Shown here: piece after piece, positions 55,604 to 64,000 of the stretch
Numbering within the stretch: position 1 is the stretch's first letter
Layout of the letters: each line of letters begins with the position of its first letter
Translations under genes and position numbers: made by a program
The notes under the pieces: model-generated
What the model saw: the letters and a program-made list of their open reading frames with translations, nothing else
Told to the model about the DNA's origin: nothing
Database searches by the model: none
DNA from: Sideroxydans sp.
Lineage (GTDB): Bacteria; Pseudomonadota; Gammaproteobacteria; Burkholderiales; Gallionellaceae
Reading direction: 5' to 3'
Length of the DNA: 64,000 nt
Assembly: GCA_013791855.1 (NCBI GenBank)
Contig: VMTA01000019.1
Location: 124,001 to 188,000, forward strand

Positions 55604-55840
55604 ATGTCCAACAACGAACAACGCGTTAGAAAAATCGTCGCAGAACAATTGGGCGTGAATGAGTCCGAGATCAAGAACGAATCGTCCTTCGTGAACGATC
55701 TGGGCGCTGACTCTCTGGACACCGTTGAGCTGGTGATGGCGCTGGAAGAAGAATTCGGCGTTGAGATCCCTGATGAAGACGCAGAAAAGATCACGACCGT
55801 TCAGCAAGCGCTGGACTACGTCAACACGCATTCCAAGTAA
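55604..55840 (+). CDS. acpP: Acyl carrier protein
   Basis: A 78-residue acidic carrier. The phosphopantetheine Ser is in [37 protein letters not shown] is typical. GGGAG at 55591-55595 precedes it. Confidence 0.97.
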   Translation: MSNNEQRVRKIVAEQLGVNESEIKNESSFVNDLGADSLDTVELVMALEEEFGVEIPDEDAEKITTVQQALDYVNTHSK

Positions 55841-55875
55841 TTTTCAATCATTCCTAAATCTCATCGGAGTCCAGT

Positions 55876-57108
55876 TTGACTAAGCGTAGAGTCGTAGTGA
55901 CCGGCCTTGGTGCTTTCACTCCCGTAGGTAACGGGGTGGCTGCAACTTGGCAAAACATCGTGGCTGGAAAGTCTGGGATCGCACGGATTACCCAATTCGA
56001 TGCATCACCACTGGCCAGCCAGATAGCGGGCGAAGTCAAGGATTTCGATGTAACGCAATTTGTTCCGGCTAAAGATGCCCGACGGATGGATCGATTCATC
56101 CACTTGGGCATGGCGGCCGGGATCGAAGCGTTCAAGGATAGCGGGATCGAAGTAACTGAAGCGAATGCAGACCGTATCGGCGTCTGCGTGAGCTCCGGTA
56201 TCGGCGGCCTGCCCAATATTGAACAGACTGAAAACGATTATCTTGCCGGTGGTCCGCGCAAGATATCCCCATTCTTCATTGCCGGAACCATCATCAACAT
56301 GATCTCCGGCAATCTTTCCATCATGTTTGGCCTGCGCGGCCCGAACTTTGCCGTGGTGTCTGCCTGTACAACGGGCACCCACAGCATTGGCGAAGCCATG
56401 CGCATGATCCAGTATGGTGATGCCGACGTGATGCTGGCCGGTGGTGCGGAATCTACCGTTTGCCATTTGGCTGTCGGCGGTTTTGCCGCCTCTCGCGCAC
56501 TGTCTACACGTAATGACGATCCGGCGACTGCCAGCCGTCCTTGGGACAAGGACCGCGATGGTTTCGTACTGGGCGAAGGTGCCGGCGTACTGGTTCTGGA
56601 AGAGTATGAGCATGCCAAGGCACGCGGTGCCAAGATCTATGCCGAAGTGGCTGGCTACGGCATGAGTGCCGATGCCTATCACATCACTGCGCCGAACATG
56701 GACGGTCCGAAGCGCAGCATGGTGAATGCATTGCGCGACGCGGGTTTGAATGCAAGCGACGTGCAGTACGTCAATGCGCACGGCACTTCGACCCCGCTGG
56801 GTGACAAGAACGAATCCGATGCCATCAAGGCCGCCTTCGGTGATCACGCCAAGAAACTGGTGGTGAACTCCACCAAGTCGATGACTGGTCACTTGCTGGG
56901 CGGTGCAGGCGGTATCGAATCACTGTTCTGCGTACTGGCGATCCATCATCAGGTTTCCCCGCCGACCATCAACATCTTCGAGCAGGATCCGGAATGTGAT
57001 CTGGATTACTGTGCCAATACCGCGCGCGATATGAAGATCGATGTGGCGGTGAACAACAACTTCGGCTTTGGCGGGACTAACGGCACCTTGGTGTTCCGTA
57101 AGGTCTGA
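55876..57108 (+). CDS. fabF: Beta-ketoacyl-ACP synthase II
   Basis: Elongating condensing enzyme, 410 residues. The active-site Cys is in [31 protein letters not shown], the His residues in [11 protein letters not shown] and [15 protein letters not shown], and the end is [14 protein letters not shown]. The start is TTG (55876) with CGGAG upstream and the expected [18 protein letters not shown]. pabC begins 13 bases after it. Confidence 0.96.
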   Translation: MTKRRVVVTGLGAFTPVGNGVAATWQNIVAGKSGIARITQFDASPLASQIAGEVKDFDVTQFVPAKDARRMDRFIHLGMAAGIEAFKDSGIEVTEANADRIGVCVSSGIGGLPNIEQTENDYLAGGPRKISPFFIAGTIINMISGNLSIMFGLRGPNFAVVSACTTGTHSIGEAMRMIQYGDADVMLAGGAESTVCHLAVGGFAASRALSTRNDDPATASRPWDKDRDGFVLGEGAGVLVLEEYEHAKARGAKIYAEVAGYGMSADAYHITAPNMDGPKRSMVNALRDAGLNASDVQYVNAHGTSTPLGDKNESDAIKAAFGDHAKKLVVNSTKSMTGHLLGGAGGIESLFCVLAIHHQVSPPTINIFEQDPECDLDYCANTARDMKIDVAVNNNFGFGGTNGTLVFRKV

Positions 57109-57121
57109 CTCCCAGACCGTG

Positions 57122-57928
57122 ATGCTGGTCAACGGCAATCCGGCTGACACCATTGCAGTAGCAGATCGTGGGCTTTCCTATGGCGACGGCGTGTTTAGAA
57201 CACTCCGTGTCCAGCAGGGAAGCCCATTTTGCTGGCCGCGACATTTCGAGAAATTGCATCACGATTGTCACGCTTTACAGATCCCGTGTCCCGGTGAAGA
57301 CATCCTCCTGCAGGAAATAGCGCAGTTGTCGGGGACGGGAAGCGGCGTCGCCAAGATCATGGTGACGCGTGGTATCGGGGAGCGCGGTTATGCGCCTTCG
57401 TTGCGTTCCACTCCCACGCGTGTAGTCGGTTTCCATCCTGCCCCGGTGTATGACTCTGCCTTCTATGCGCATGGCATCACGCCCCATCTGTGCGACCTGA
57501 AGCTTTCTCGCCAGCCACGATTGGCAGGTATCAAGCATCTGAACCGTCTGGAGAACGTCCTTGCGGCAGCCGAATGTCAGGCCGCCGGCGCAGCCGAGGG
57601 GCTGTTGGAGGACGAGGAAGGCTTTATCATCTCCGGTACCCGATCCAACTTGTTTGCGGTGATCGGCGGAAGGCTGTCGACACCGGATCTGTCTGCAAGT
57701 GGCGTGGCAGGGGTGCAAAGGGATCGCGTGATCGCCTGGGCTGAACAACATGGCGTGCAATGCACAGTCGCCCGATTGAGATTGGGCGATCTTCTGCAGG
57801 CCGACGAGATATTCCTGGTGAATAGCGTATTCGGCCTGTGGCCGGTCGCCCGTGTACAAGAAAAAGACTTTGATCAGCGCCAGATGTCGCTGGCTATCCA
57901 AACTTGGTTGAATGATGCGAAGAACTAA
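57122..57928 (+). CDS. pabC: 4-amino-4-deoxychorismate lyase
   Basis: PLP-dependent enzyme forming p-aminobenzoate for folate, 268 residues. It has VADRGLSYGDGVFRTLRV at the N terminus, the PLP Lys in LAGIKHLNRLENVLAAAE, and SGTRSNLFAV. Fold type IV relatives include branched-chain and D-amino-acid transaminases, but the fabF-pabC-mltG context settles the call. It overlaps mltG by 17 bases. Confidence 0.93.
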   Translation: MLVNGNPADTIAVADRGLSYGDGVFRTLRVQQGSPFCWPRHFEKLHHDCHALQIPCPGEDILLQEIAQLSGTGSGVAKIMVTRGIGERGYAPSLRSTPTRVVGFHPAPVYDSAFYAHGITPHLCDLKLSRQPRLAGIKHLNRLENVLAAAECQAAGAAEGLLEDEEGFIISGTRSNLFAVIGGRLSTPDLSASGVAGVQRDRVIAWAEQHGVQCTVARLRLGDLLQADEIFLVNSVFGLWPVARVQEKDFDQRQMSLAIQTWLNDAKN

Positions 57929-58916
57929 ACCGAACGCTTTAGGCAAACTGCTCCTTGTCCTGATCCTGATCATGGCATTCATAAGCTATCACCTGTTTTC
58001 GGACTTGCCCTTGGGGCAACTGCCGATCGAGTTTGAGGTCGCTCAAGGCAGCAGCCTGAAGCACACGGCTGCAAAATTGAAGCAGGCTGGCGTGCTCGAG
58101 ACCGAATGGTCGTTTGTCGCGCTCGCTCGCCTGACTGGAAAAGCTACACAGATCAGATTCGGCAATTATCTGTTGGATAAGCCCATCTCCCGATACGGGT
58201 TGCTGGACATGATCAGCGAAGGGAAGACCGACCAGAGTCAGATCCAGATCCGCATCATCGAGGGCACCACCTTCAAAGACCTGCGCAAGCTGATGGATGC
58301 GCATCCCAAGCTGCGGCACGATAGTGCTTCATTGTCGGAAGCCGAGTTGCTGCAACGTATCGGCGCTTCCGAGCAGGCTGCCGAGGGCCTCTTCTTCCCT
58401 GATACCTATTATTTTTCAACCGGCAGCAGTGATCTGGCTGTATACAAGCGTGCCTATCACACCCTGCGCAGCCATCTGGAAGCAGCATGGGAGCAACATG
58501 ATCCGCAGAGTCCGCTAACTTCCCCATACGAAGCATTGATCCTTGCTTCCATCGTTGAGAAAGAGACCGGCAAGGCCAGCGACCGTCCCATGATCGCCAC
58601 CGTATTCCTTAATCGCTTAAAGCGGGGGATGCGTTTGCAGACCGACCCGACGGTAATCTACGGCATGGGAGAGACCTTTGACGGCAATCTGCGCAGACGT
58701 GATCTGACAGCGGATACACCCTATAACACCTATACTCGCTACGGCTTGCCACCCACGCCGATCGCATTGCCGGGTTTGGAGTCGATACGGGCAGTGATGC
58801 ACGCACCGCAGAGCAAAGAACTGTACTTTGTGGCGAAAGGAGATGGCAGCTCCCATTTCTCCCGCAGCCTGATTGAACACAACCAGGCAGTCAGGCAATA
58901 CCAATTGAGAAAATGA
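57912..58916 (+). CDS. mltG: Endolytic murein transglycosylase MltG
   Basis: Inner-membrane YceG-like enzyme that cuts nascent glycan strands, 334 residues. One transmembrane segment lies at about residues 11-30 ([19 protein letters not shown]), followed by a LysM-like region ([23 protein letters not shown]). The catalytic Glu is in [41 protein letters not shown], with [18 protein letters not shown]. Tandem ATGs at 57912/57915. It overlaps tmk by four bases. Confidence 0.95.
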   Translation: MMRRTKPNALGKLLLVLILIMAFISYHLFSDLPLGQLPIEFEVAQGSSLKHTAAKLKQAGVLETEWSFVALARLTGKATQIRFGNYLLDKPISRYGLLDMISEGKTDQSQIQIRIIEGTTFKDLRKLMDAHPKLRHDSASLSEAELLQRIGASEQAAEGLFFPDTYYFSTGSSDLAVYKRAYHTLRSHLEAAWEQHDPQSPLTSPYEALILASIVEKETGKASDRPMIATVFLNRLKRGMRLQTDPTVIYGMGETFDGNLRRRDLTADTPYNTYTRYGLPPTPIALPGLESIRAVMHAPQSKELYFVAKGDGSSHFSRSLIEHNQAVRQYQLRK

Positions 58917-59521
58917 ACAAAGCCAGATTCATCACATTCGAAGGCGTGGACGGGGCAGGGAAGAGCACCGGGTTGGAGTGGTTCGCCAATGCCCTGCGTG
59001 AGCGGGGTATCGACCTGCTGGTGACGCGCGAACCGGGCGGTACGCCGCTGGGCGAGAAACTGCGTGAACTGGTGCTGCATGAAGCCATGCATGCCGAGAC
59101 CGAAGCCATGCTGATGTTCGCCTCCCGCCGCGAGCATGTAGAGCAAGTGATCCGTCCTGCATTGCAGCGCGGTACTTGGGTCATTTCCGATCGCTTCAGT
59201 GATGCCAGCTTCGCCTATCAGGGCGGGGGCAGGGGAGTGCCAGTCGCCAAACTGGAGCAACTCGAGCAATGGACGCACGGCGACCTGCAACCAGACCTCA
59301 CCTTGTTGTTTGATATTCCCATTGAAGTGGCCAGAGAGCGTTTGTCCAATAATGCTAGTCTGGATAAATTCGAGCGTGAACAAGGCGAGTTCTTCGACAA
59401 GGTACGTCAGGCATACTTGGCGCGAGTCGCGAAAACACCCGATCGTTACGCTGTGATACGCGCAGAAAGGTCGCTGAAAGAAGTTCAGCAACAACTTGCA
59501 GATGTGCTTGCAGCGCTCTGA
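58913..59521 (+). CDS. tmk: Thymidylate kinase
   Basis: Phosphorylates dTMP to dTDP, 202 residues. P-loop [14 protein letters not shown](Y/F) motif [18 protein letters not shown], and LTREPGGTP-type [15 protein letters not shown] are canonical. One base separates it from holB. Confidence 0.96.
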   Translation: MNKARFITFEGVDGAGKSTGLEWFANALRERGIDLLVTREPGGTPLGEKLRELVLHEAMHAETEAMLMFASRREHVEQVIRPALQRGTWVISDRFSDASFAYQGGGRGVPVAKLEQLEQWTHGDLQPDLTLLFDIPIEVARERLSNNASLDKFEREQGEFFDKVRQAYLARVAKTPDRYAVIRAERSLKEVQQQLADVLAAL

Positions 59522-59522
59522 T

Positions 59523-60530
59523 ATGAAACAACTCTATCCATGGCAATCTGAATCCTGGCAAGCGCTGAACAACTTGCGCGGCAGGTTGCCGCACGCCGTG
59601 TTGCTGAAGGGCGCACAAGGGATAGGCAAGCTCGATCTGGCTTTGAATTTCGCCCAGTCTTTGCTGTGTGATGCCCCGACTGCGCAAGGCATGCCATGCG
59701 GAGGCTGCGACGCTTGCCGTTGGTTCGAGCAGGAGAGCCATCCGGATTTCCGCCTGGTGCAGCCGGATGCCTTGTCCAATTCCGATGAGGCAGAAGAAAA
59801 GTCGAGCAGCAAAAAGCCGTCTCGTGAGATCTCGGTCGATCAGATACGCGCTTTGTCCGGCTTCGCCAATTTTTCTGCCCACCGCGGCGGTTATCGCGTT
59901 GTGGTCGTCTATCCCGCTGAATCTATGAACAATAATGCGGCAAACTCCCTGCTCAAGACGCTGGAGGAGCCGACTGACAAGTTGTTGTTCCTGTTGGTCT
60001 CACATAAGCCGCAACAACTGCTGCCTACCATCCTCAGTCGCTGTCTGGCATTCCCGGTCGCCACGCCTACCAAGGAAGCCGGTACGGCATGGCTGTCGCA
60101 ACAGGGGGTAAAGAACCCAGCGCAAGCGTTGGCCCAAACCGGCTTCGCCCCGTTGCAGGCTCTGGGTTGGGCAGAATCGGGTGAGGGTGCCGAAGAGCGC
60201 GCTACCTTGCTGGAAGCGATCCGCCAGCCATCAAGGATGGACGCATTGGCACTGGCCGAGAAATTACAACGCGGAATCCCGGTGCATATCATCCATTGCC
60301 TGCAGCAATGGAGCCATGATCTGACTTCGGCCAAACTGGCCGGATCCGTCCGATATTTCCCTGAACAATCAAAGGAATTGGAGAAATTGGCGCAAAGTAC
60401 CACCACGCAAGCCTTGTTGCGGTTCCAGAAGGAATTGCAGGAGGCGCGCCGGGCTGCCTACCATCCTCTCAATCTCAGACTCTTCCTTGAATCCCTGCTG
60501 TTGTCCTATCGCCAGCTATTTGCTGCCTGA
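59523..60530 (+). CDS. holB: DNA polymerase III subunit delta prime
   Basis: Clamp-loader stator subunit, 335 residues. The degenerate P-loop is LLKGAQGIGKLDLALNFAQ, and a zinc module CDAPTAQGMPCGGCDAC (about residues 50-66) follows. The ISVDQIRAL and NNAANSLLKTLEEP segments are typical, with SRC in LPTILSRC. Start MKQLYPWQ at 59523 by family sequence. Confidence 0.94.
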   Translation: MKQLYPWQSESWQALNNLRGRLPHAVLLKGAQGIGKLDLALNFAQSLLCDAPTAQGMPCGGCDACRWFEQESHPDFRLVQPDALSNSDEAEEKSSSKKPSREISVDQIRALSGFANFSAHRGGYRVVVVYPAESMNNNAANSLLKTLEEPTDKLLFLLVSHKPQQLLPTILSRCLAFPVATPTKEAGTAWLSQQGVKNPAQALAQTGFAPLQALGWAESGEGAEERATLLEAIRQPSRMDALALAEKLQRGIPVHIIHCLQQWSHDLTSAKLAGSVRYFPEQSKELEKLAQSTTTQALLRFQKELQEARRAAYHPLNLRLFLESLLLSYRQLFAA

Positions 60531-60532
60531 CC

Positions 60533-61297
60533 ATGTACATAGATTCTCACTGTCATTTGAATTTCCCGGGTTTGGTCGAACAGCTCGACGAGCTGTTAGC
60601 CAACATGAAAGACAACCAGGTCAGCCACGCGTTGTGTGTGTCGGTTGAGCTGGCGAGTTTTCCGGCTGTATTGGCGCTGGCTGAAGCGCACGACAATCTG
60701 TATGCATCCGTAGGCGTTCATCCTGACTATGAGTTGGACGACGAGCCTACCCAGGCTCAACTGGTAACGTTGGCCGAACATCCTAAAGTCATCGCGATCG
60801 GCGAGACCGGTCTAGACTATTTCCGCCTGACCGGCGACTTGGCATGGCAGCGAGAGCGCTTTCGCACCCATATTCGCGCTTCCCGCGAAAGCGGCAGGCC
60901 GCTCATCATCCACACTCGGTCGGCTGCGGACGATACCTTGCGCATCATGGCTGAGGAAAAGGCCGGCGAGGTCGGAGGGGTGATGCATTGTTTCACCGAG
61001 AGTCTGGATGTGGCCAAAGCCGCCATCGATCTGGGCTTCCATATTTCGTTCTCGGGCATTCTGACTTTCAAGAAAGCGACCAGCATTAAGGAAGTCGCGC
61101 AGAACATCCCGCTGGATAAGATGCTCATCGAGACAGATTCGCCTTATCTTGCACCAACACCGCATCGGGGCAAAACCAATCAACCGGCTTTCGTGAAGCA
61201 TGTAGCCGAGGAGATCGCCAGACTGCGCAACATCACGGTGGACGAAGTCGGGGTGGCTACCAGCAAGAACTTCAATAGACTGTTTAAATTGGGATAA
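60533..61297 (+). CDS. TatD-family deoxyribonuclease
   Basis: Metal-dependent hydrolase, 254 residues, of the TatD/YcfH type. It begins MYIDSHCHLNF (metal-binding HxH), with SVGVHPDYE, GETGLDYF, HTRSA, MHCFTES and ETDSPYLAPTPHRGKTNQP. Many betaproteobacteria have a pilZ gene between holB and this gene; here only two bases separate them. The terminator at 61395 ends the long operon. Confidence 0.93.
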   Translation: MYIDSHCHLNFPGLVEQLDELLANMKDNQVSHALCVSVELASFPAVLALAEAHDNLYASVGVHPDYELDDEPTQAQLVTLAEHPKVIAIGETGLDYFRLTGDLAWQRERFRTHIRASRESGRPLIIHTRSAADDTLRIMAEEKAGEVGGVMHCFTESLDVAKAAIDLGFHISFSGILTFKKATSIKEVAQNIPLDKMLIETDSPYLAPTPHRGKTNQPAFVKHVAEEIARLRNITVDEVGVATSKNFNRLFKLG

Positions 61298-61394
61298 TGG
61301 CTCAATCCTGAGTATCCTGCCATTCCCAATATTTCTATCAATTGCGCATAATGTATATTATGTAAAATGAAAGATGTGCAAGCAGCAGACAAAG

Positions 61395-61427
61395 AAAAAG
61401 CCAGCAAGGGTCACCTGCTGGCTTTTT
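61395..61427. terminator. Bidirectional terminator between tatD and tRNA-Val
   Basis: AAAAAGCCAGCA pairs with TGCTGGCTTTTT around a 9-base loop. It can serve the plus-strand fab-holB-tatD transcript and the minus-strand tRNA-Val. Confidence 0.88.
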
Positions 61428-61431
61428 AAAT

Positions 61432-61506
61432 TGGTGGGCGATACTGGGTTCGAACCAGTGACCCCTGCCGTGTGAAGGCAGTGCTCTACCGCTGAGCTAA
61501 CCGCCC
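61432..61506 (-). tRNA. tRNA-Val (anticodon CAC)
   Basis: A 75-base tRNA read on the minus strand: acceptor GGGCGGT/ATCGCCC, anticodon stem CTGCC/GGCAG with loop TTCACAC, T-arm GGTTCGAACCC, encoded CCA. It reads GUG. Confidence 0.94.
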
Positions 61507-61576
61507 AATTTAGGGCGCGCATTTAATCACAGCCGCCCATACCGGTCAATTTGTTTCTCAGGCTAATCCAACACTG

Positions 61577-61582
61577 TAGAAT
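61577..61582 (+). promoter_or_regulatory. -10 box for gltX
   Basis: TAGAAT followed by gcgcgccttc, 37 bases before the gltX ATG. A TTGTTT at 61551-61556 has a 20-base spacing, too long for a good -35. Confidence 0.45.
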
Positions 61583-61619
61583 GCGCGCCTTCATTTATAG
61601 TCAGAATCAGGAAAGCAAC

Positions 61620-63017
61620 ATGACCGTCCGTACCCGTTTCGCTCCCAGTCCAACCGGCTATCTGCATATCGGCGGCGCGCGCACCGCGCTGTTCTCCTGG
61701 GCCTATGCACGCAAGCACGGCGGCACGTTCATCCTGCGGATCGAGGATACCGACGTCGATCGTTCCACACCGGAAGCGGTACAAGCCATTCTGGACGGTA
61801 TGAACTGGTTGGGCCTGAACTACGACGAAGGCCCGTTCTATCAGATGCAGCGTATGCCCCGCTATAAAGAGGTCATCCAGCAGATGCTGGCATCCGGCCA
61901 CGCCTATTATTGCTACACCTCGCCCGCCGAACTGGACGTCATGCGCGAGGCGCAGCGCGCCAGGGGTGAGAAGCCGCGTTATGACGGCACCTGGCGTCCC
62001 GAGTCCGGCAAGACCCTGCCGGCCATCCCGGCAGACATTAAGCCGGTGATCCGCTTCAAGAACCCGACCGAAGGCGTCGTCGGCTGGAGCGACATGGTCA
62101 AAGGGCACATCGAATTCAGCAACAGCGAGCTGGACGACCTGATCATCGCCCGTTCCGACGGCACGCCAACTTATAACTTCTGTGTGGTGGTGGACGACTG
62201 GGACATGGGCATCACCCAAGTCATCCGTGGCGACGACCACGTCAACAACACACCGCGTCAGATCAACATCCTCAAGGCCTTGGGCGCTAAAGTGCCCAGC
62301 TACGCCCACCTGTCCATGATCCTGGGCGACGACGGTACCAAACTGTCCAAGCGCCACGGCGCGGTCAGCGTGATGCAATACGACGAAGACGGCTATCTGG
62401 TCGAAGCGGTCATCAATTATCTCGCCCGCCTCGGCTGGTCGCATGGCGATGAAGAAGTGTTCTCGGTCGAGCAGTTCTGCCAATGGTTCGATCTGGACCA
62501 CATCACGCCTTCGGCCGCCCAGTTCAACACCGAGAAACTGAAATGGCTGAACAACCACTATATGAAGCAGATGGACAACGATGCGCTGGCAGCCAAGGTG
62601 CGTCCGCGTTTGGAGTCGCGCGGTATCACCGTTGGTGATAGTCCCGCCCTCGCCTCTGTGGTTGGCTTATATAAGGAACGTGTCTCCACTTTGAACGAGT
62701 TGGCCGATGCGGCCGAAGTGTTCTATATCGACCTGCATCCAGATGCAGCGTTGATGGAAGCGCAGCTCAGTGCGGAAGCCATTCCTGCCCTGCGCGACTT
62801 TGCAGCCAAGTTGGCAACCGCAACATGGGATGCGCCTTCAATCAGTGCTTTGATCAAGGAAGTCATCACGCAGCACGGATTGAAGATGCCCAAACTTGCC
62901 ATGCCTTTGCGCGTGATGCTCACCGGTCAGACGCAAGCACCATCCGTCGATGCCTTGGTCGTATTGTTTCCGCGCGAGATGGTATTGCAGCGCATCGAGA
63001 AGAATCTCGCAAAATAA
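61620..63017 (+). CDS. gltX: Glutamyl-tRNA synthetase
   Basis: Class I synthetase, 465 residues. It starts [25 protein letters not shown] (HIGH-type motif HIGG), with ILRIEDTD, and the KMSKS-type [11 protein letters not shown]. The anticodon-binding domain is at the C terminus. ATG 61620 follows a GGAAAG; the upstream in-frame start lies before the -10 box. tRNA-Ala and two tRNA-Glu follow. Confidence 0.97.
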   Translation: MTVRTRFAPSPTGYLHIGGARTALFSWAYARKHGGTFILRIEDTDVDRSTPEAVQAILDGMNWLGLNYDEGPFYQMQRMPRYKEVIQQMLASGHAYYCYTSPAELDVMREAQRARGEKPRYDGTWRPESGKTLPAIPADIKPVIRFKNPTEGVVGWSDMVKGHIEFSNSELDDLIIARSDGTPTYNFCVVVDDWDMGITQVIRGDDHVNNTPRQINILKALGAKVPSYAHLSMILGDDGTKLSKRHGAVSVMQYDEDGYLVEAVINYLARLGWSHGDEEVFSVEQFCQWFDLDHITPSAAQFNTEKLKWLNNHYMKQMDNDALAAKVRPRLESRGITVGDSPALASVVGLYKERVSTLNELADAAEVFYIDLHPDAALMEAQLSAEAIPALRDFAAKLATATWDAPSISALIKEVITQHGLKMPKLAMPLRVMLTGQTQAPSVDALVVLFPREMVLQRIEKNLAK

Positions 63018-63029
63018 CTGCCCCAGCGC

Positions 63030-63058
63030 TTTACAAGGTAAGGGTGCGTCAATATAAT
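63030..63058 (+). promoter_or_regulatory. Promoter of tRNA-Ala/tRNA-Glu
   Basis: TTTACA (63030-63035), 17-base spacer, and TATAAT (63053-63058), followed by gcgcgctc. It lies 25 bases before tRNA-Ala. Confidence 0.82.
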
Positions 63059-63083
63059 GCGCGCTCTTTTCGGGGACCACCTG

Positions 63084-63159
<76 letters not shown>

Positions 63160-63179
63160 AGAAAAGAAGCAGTACCGCA

Positions 63180-63255
63180 GTCCCCTTCGTCTAGAGGCCT
63201 AGGACACCGCCCTTTCACGGCGATAACACGAGTTCGAATCTCGTAGGGGACGCCA
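63180..63255 (+). tRNA. tRNA-Glu (anticodon TTC), copy 1
   Basis: A 76-base tRNA: acceptor GTCCCCT/AGGGGAC, anticodon loop CTTTCAC, encoded CCA. It is identical to the copy at 63328. Confidence 0.95.
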
Positions 63256-63290
63256 AATACAGTTGCACAGTGATTGCACTGAGGCAGCAA

Positions 63291-63314
63291 AAAATAGCCC
63301 TTCCGGGCTATTTT
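63291..63314 (+). terminator. Terminator between the two tRNA-Glu genes
   Basis: AAAATAGCCC pairs with GGGCTATTTT around TTCC, followed by GTTTT. It lies 36 bases after copy 1 and 13 bases before copy 2. Confidence 0.85.
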
Positions 63315-63327
63315 GTTTTAGAGCAAA

Positions 63328-63403
63328 GTCCCCTTCGTCTAGAGGCCTAGGACACCGCCCTTTCACGGCGATAACACGAGTTCGAATCTCGTAGGGGACG
63401 CCA
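63328..63403 (+). tRNA. tRNA-Glu (anticodon TTC), copy 2
   Basis: Identical in all 76 bases to copy 1. The 3' flank also repeats CAGTTGCAC (63407-63415; compare 63260-63268), so the duplication included downstream sequence. No space exists for a separate promoter after the preceding terminator. Confidence 0.95.
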
Positions 63404-63438
63404 ATCCAGTTGCACCTCGCTTCGATCGAGCGACAGAC

Positions 63439-63460
63439 AAAAGCCCTGCGGGGCTTTTTT
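63439..63460 (+). terminator. Terminator after the second tRNA-Glu
   Basis: AAAAGCCC pairs with GGGCTTTT around TGCG and runs into T. It also faces the convergent DUF1840 gene. Confidence 0.85.
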
Positions 63461-63473
63461 GCTTTGCGCTCCC

Positions 63474-63770
63474 CTACTTCCAGCTTACAAAGGCCTTTTC
63501 CTTGGCTGCGGCTTTCAACAGTTCGATGAGCGGCAGAGCGCGGTTCCTCAGGCTGACGTTAGGCTCGTCCGCATCCTTGTTCGAAGTCGACGCAGCGGAC
63601 GGAGTGGCATTCACCGCCGTCGTCAAACGTTCCAGCGCCGCAGGCACATCCTCAGCGCGGATCGCGCCGGGCACCGTAGCGCTGTGTCCCATCATTTTCA
63701 GCATGACCAGACCGACGTCCCCGAACATGGTGATATCGGCATAAGCCTCGGTGGTAAAAGTAACAAGCAT
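63474..63770 (-). CDS. DUF1840 family protein
   Basis: A 98-residue conserved betaproteobacterial protein of unknown role. Family-like sequence: MLVTFTTEAYADITMFGDVGLVMLKMMGHS, then AIRAEDVPAALERL, a low-complexity Ala/Ser/Asn linker, and VSLRNRALPLIELLKAA. No signal or membrane segment. Confidence 0.85.
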   Translation of the reverse strand: MLVTFTTEAYADITMFGDVGLVMLKMMGHSATVPGAIRAEDVPAALERLTTAVNATPSAASTSNKDADEPNVSLRNRALPLIELLKAAAKEKAFVSWK

Positions 63771-63821
63771 ATAGACACTCCCTGATTGAATGAACGCTCA
63801 AGTACGAGGTTCATTGTGCGC

Positions 63822-64000
63822 TCATTCCCGCTTGCGTAGCGGATCGAGCAACGAAGAAAGACCGTTATGATCCAGTTCGTGCATCAGCGCCAGCAACTGC
63901 CCCAGATCCCCTTTCGGGAAACCGCTGCGCGCCATCCAGTTCAGATAGTTGCCCGGCAGATCGGCGATCAACCGGCCCTGATACTTGCCGTAGGGCATGG
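63822..64000 (-). CDS. DUF3820 family protein, 5' end beyond the window
   Basis: Partial small protein. The visible part reads MPYGKYQGRLIADLPGNYLN, then WMARSGFPKGDLGQLLALMHE and DHNGL, ending RKRE. This matches the DUF3820 family (putative quorum-sensing-regulated virulence factor in annotations; function unproven). An ATG exists at 63998, but relatives usually have a few residues before MPYGKY, so the true start probably lies outside. Confidence 0.75.
   Translation of the reverse strand, partial: MPYGKYQGRLIADLPGNYLNWMARSGFPKGDLGQLLALMHELDHNGLSSLLDPLRKRE

Overview
The window is chromosomal housekeeping DNA of a betaproteobacterium, at roughly 55-57% GC by eye. The organism call rests on gene order and family types: priB sits between rpsF and rpsR; there are DUF1840 and DUF3820 proteins; rne/rluC are divergent; a yceD-rpmF-plsX-fab-acpP-fabF-pabC-mltG-tmk-holB-tatD run is present; and infC uses a non-canonical start. 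A Gallionellaceae/Nitrosomonadales-like lineage is my best guess from the mix of genes (soluble NiFe hydrogenase large subunit, Mla-like operon with a CHASE2 protein), but this is inference, not a database match. I see no insertion sequences, prophage or CRISPR arrays.

Layout. 1-8.5 kb: rne (cut by the window edge) is divergent from rluC, followed by an MFS transporter, a small Arg-rich hypothetical, rlmM plus a TRIC/UPF0126 membrane protein on the minus strand, then a HAD phosphatase and a SppA-like S49 peptidase. 8.5-14.3 kb: a thioredoxin-like DUF255 protein and the esterase tesA on the minus strand, divergent from an ABC ATPase/FtsX-type permease pair (ybbAP type). 14.3-17.3 kb: rpsF-priB-rpsR-rplI, then dnaB. 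17.5-22.5 kb: tRNA-Val followed by an overlapping five-gene Mla-like lipid-transport operon. It contains a degenerate ABC ATPase, an MlaD/MCE protein, a lipoprotein, a CHASE2 protein with a degenerate cyclase domain, and an MlaE permease. 22.6-30 kb: thrS-infC-rpmI-rplT-pheS-pheT-ihfA-merR, then tRNA-Pro. 30.2-35.6 kb: TonB-dependent receptor, periplasmic binding protein and hybrid histidine kinase, facing a Crp/Fnr regulator. 35.6-41.3 kb, minus strand: lysS, prfB (with programmed frameshift), an MgtC/DUF4010 membrane protein and recJ. 41.4-46.2 kb: lysC, tRNA-Ser and two tRNA-Arg, then a hydrogenase block hoxH-protease-hypA-hypB without a small subunit. 46.2-51 kb: a Pat-like acyl-CoA synthetase/GNAT fusion divergent from a histone-deacetylase-family protein, then dksA and maf. 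51-61.3 kb: yceD-rpmF-plsX-fabH-fabD-fabG-acpP-fabF-pabC-mltG-tmk-holB-tatD. 61.4-64 kb: tRNA-Val, gltX, tRNA-Ala, two tRNA-Glu, DUF1840 and DUF3820.

How the genes work together. Most of the window serves translation (ribosomal proteins, four aminoacyl-tRNA synthetases, RF2, IF3, nine tRNAs), replication/repair (dnaB, priB, holB, tmk, recJ) and fatty acid/phospholipid synthesis. Many of these units share a -10 box followed by a GC-rich discriminator (GCGCGCC-like), which suggests common growth-rate (ppGpp/DksA) control.

The most unusual content is the Mla-like operon, which carries two predicted pseudoenzymes. Next come the receptor/binding-protein/hybrid-kinase cluster, the hydrogenase large-subunit block lacking its partner subunits, and the acetyltransferase/deacetylase pair. 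Start codons were chosen by motif, ribosome-binding site and overlap; those that remain uncertain are marked.
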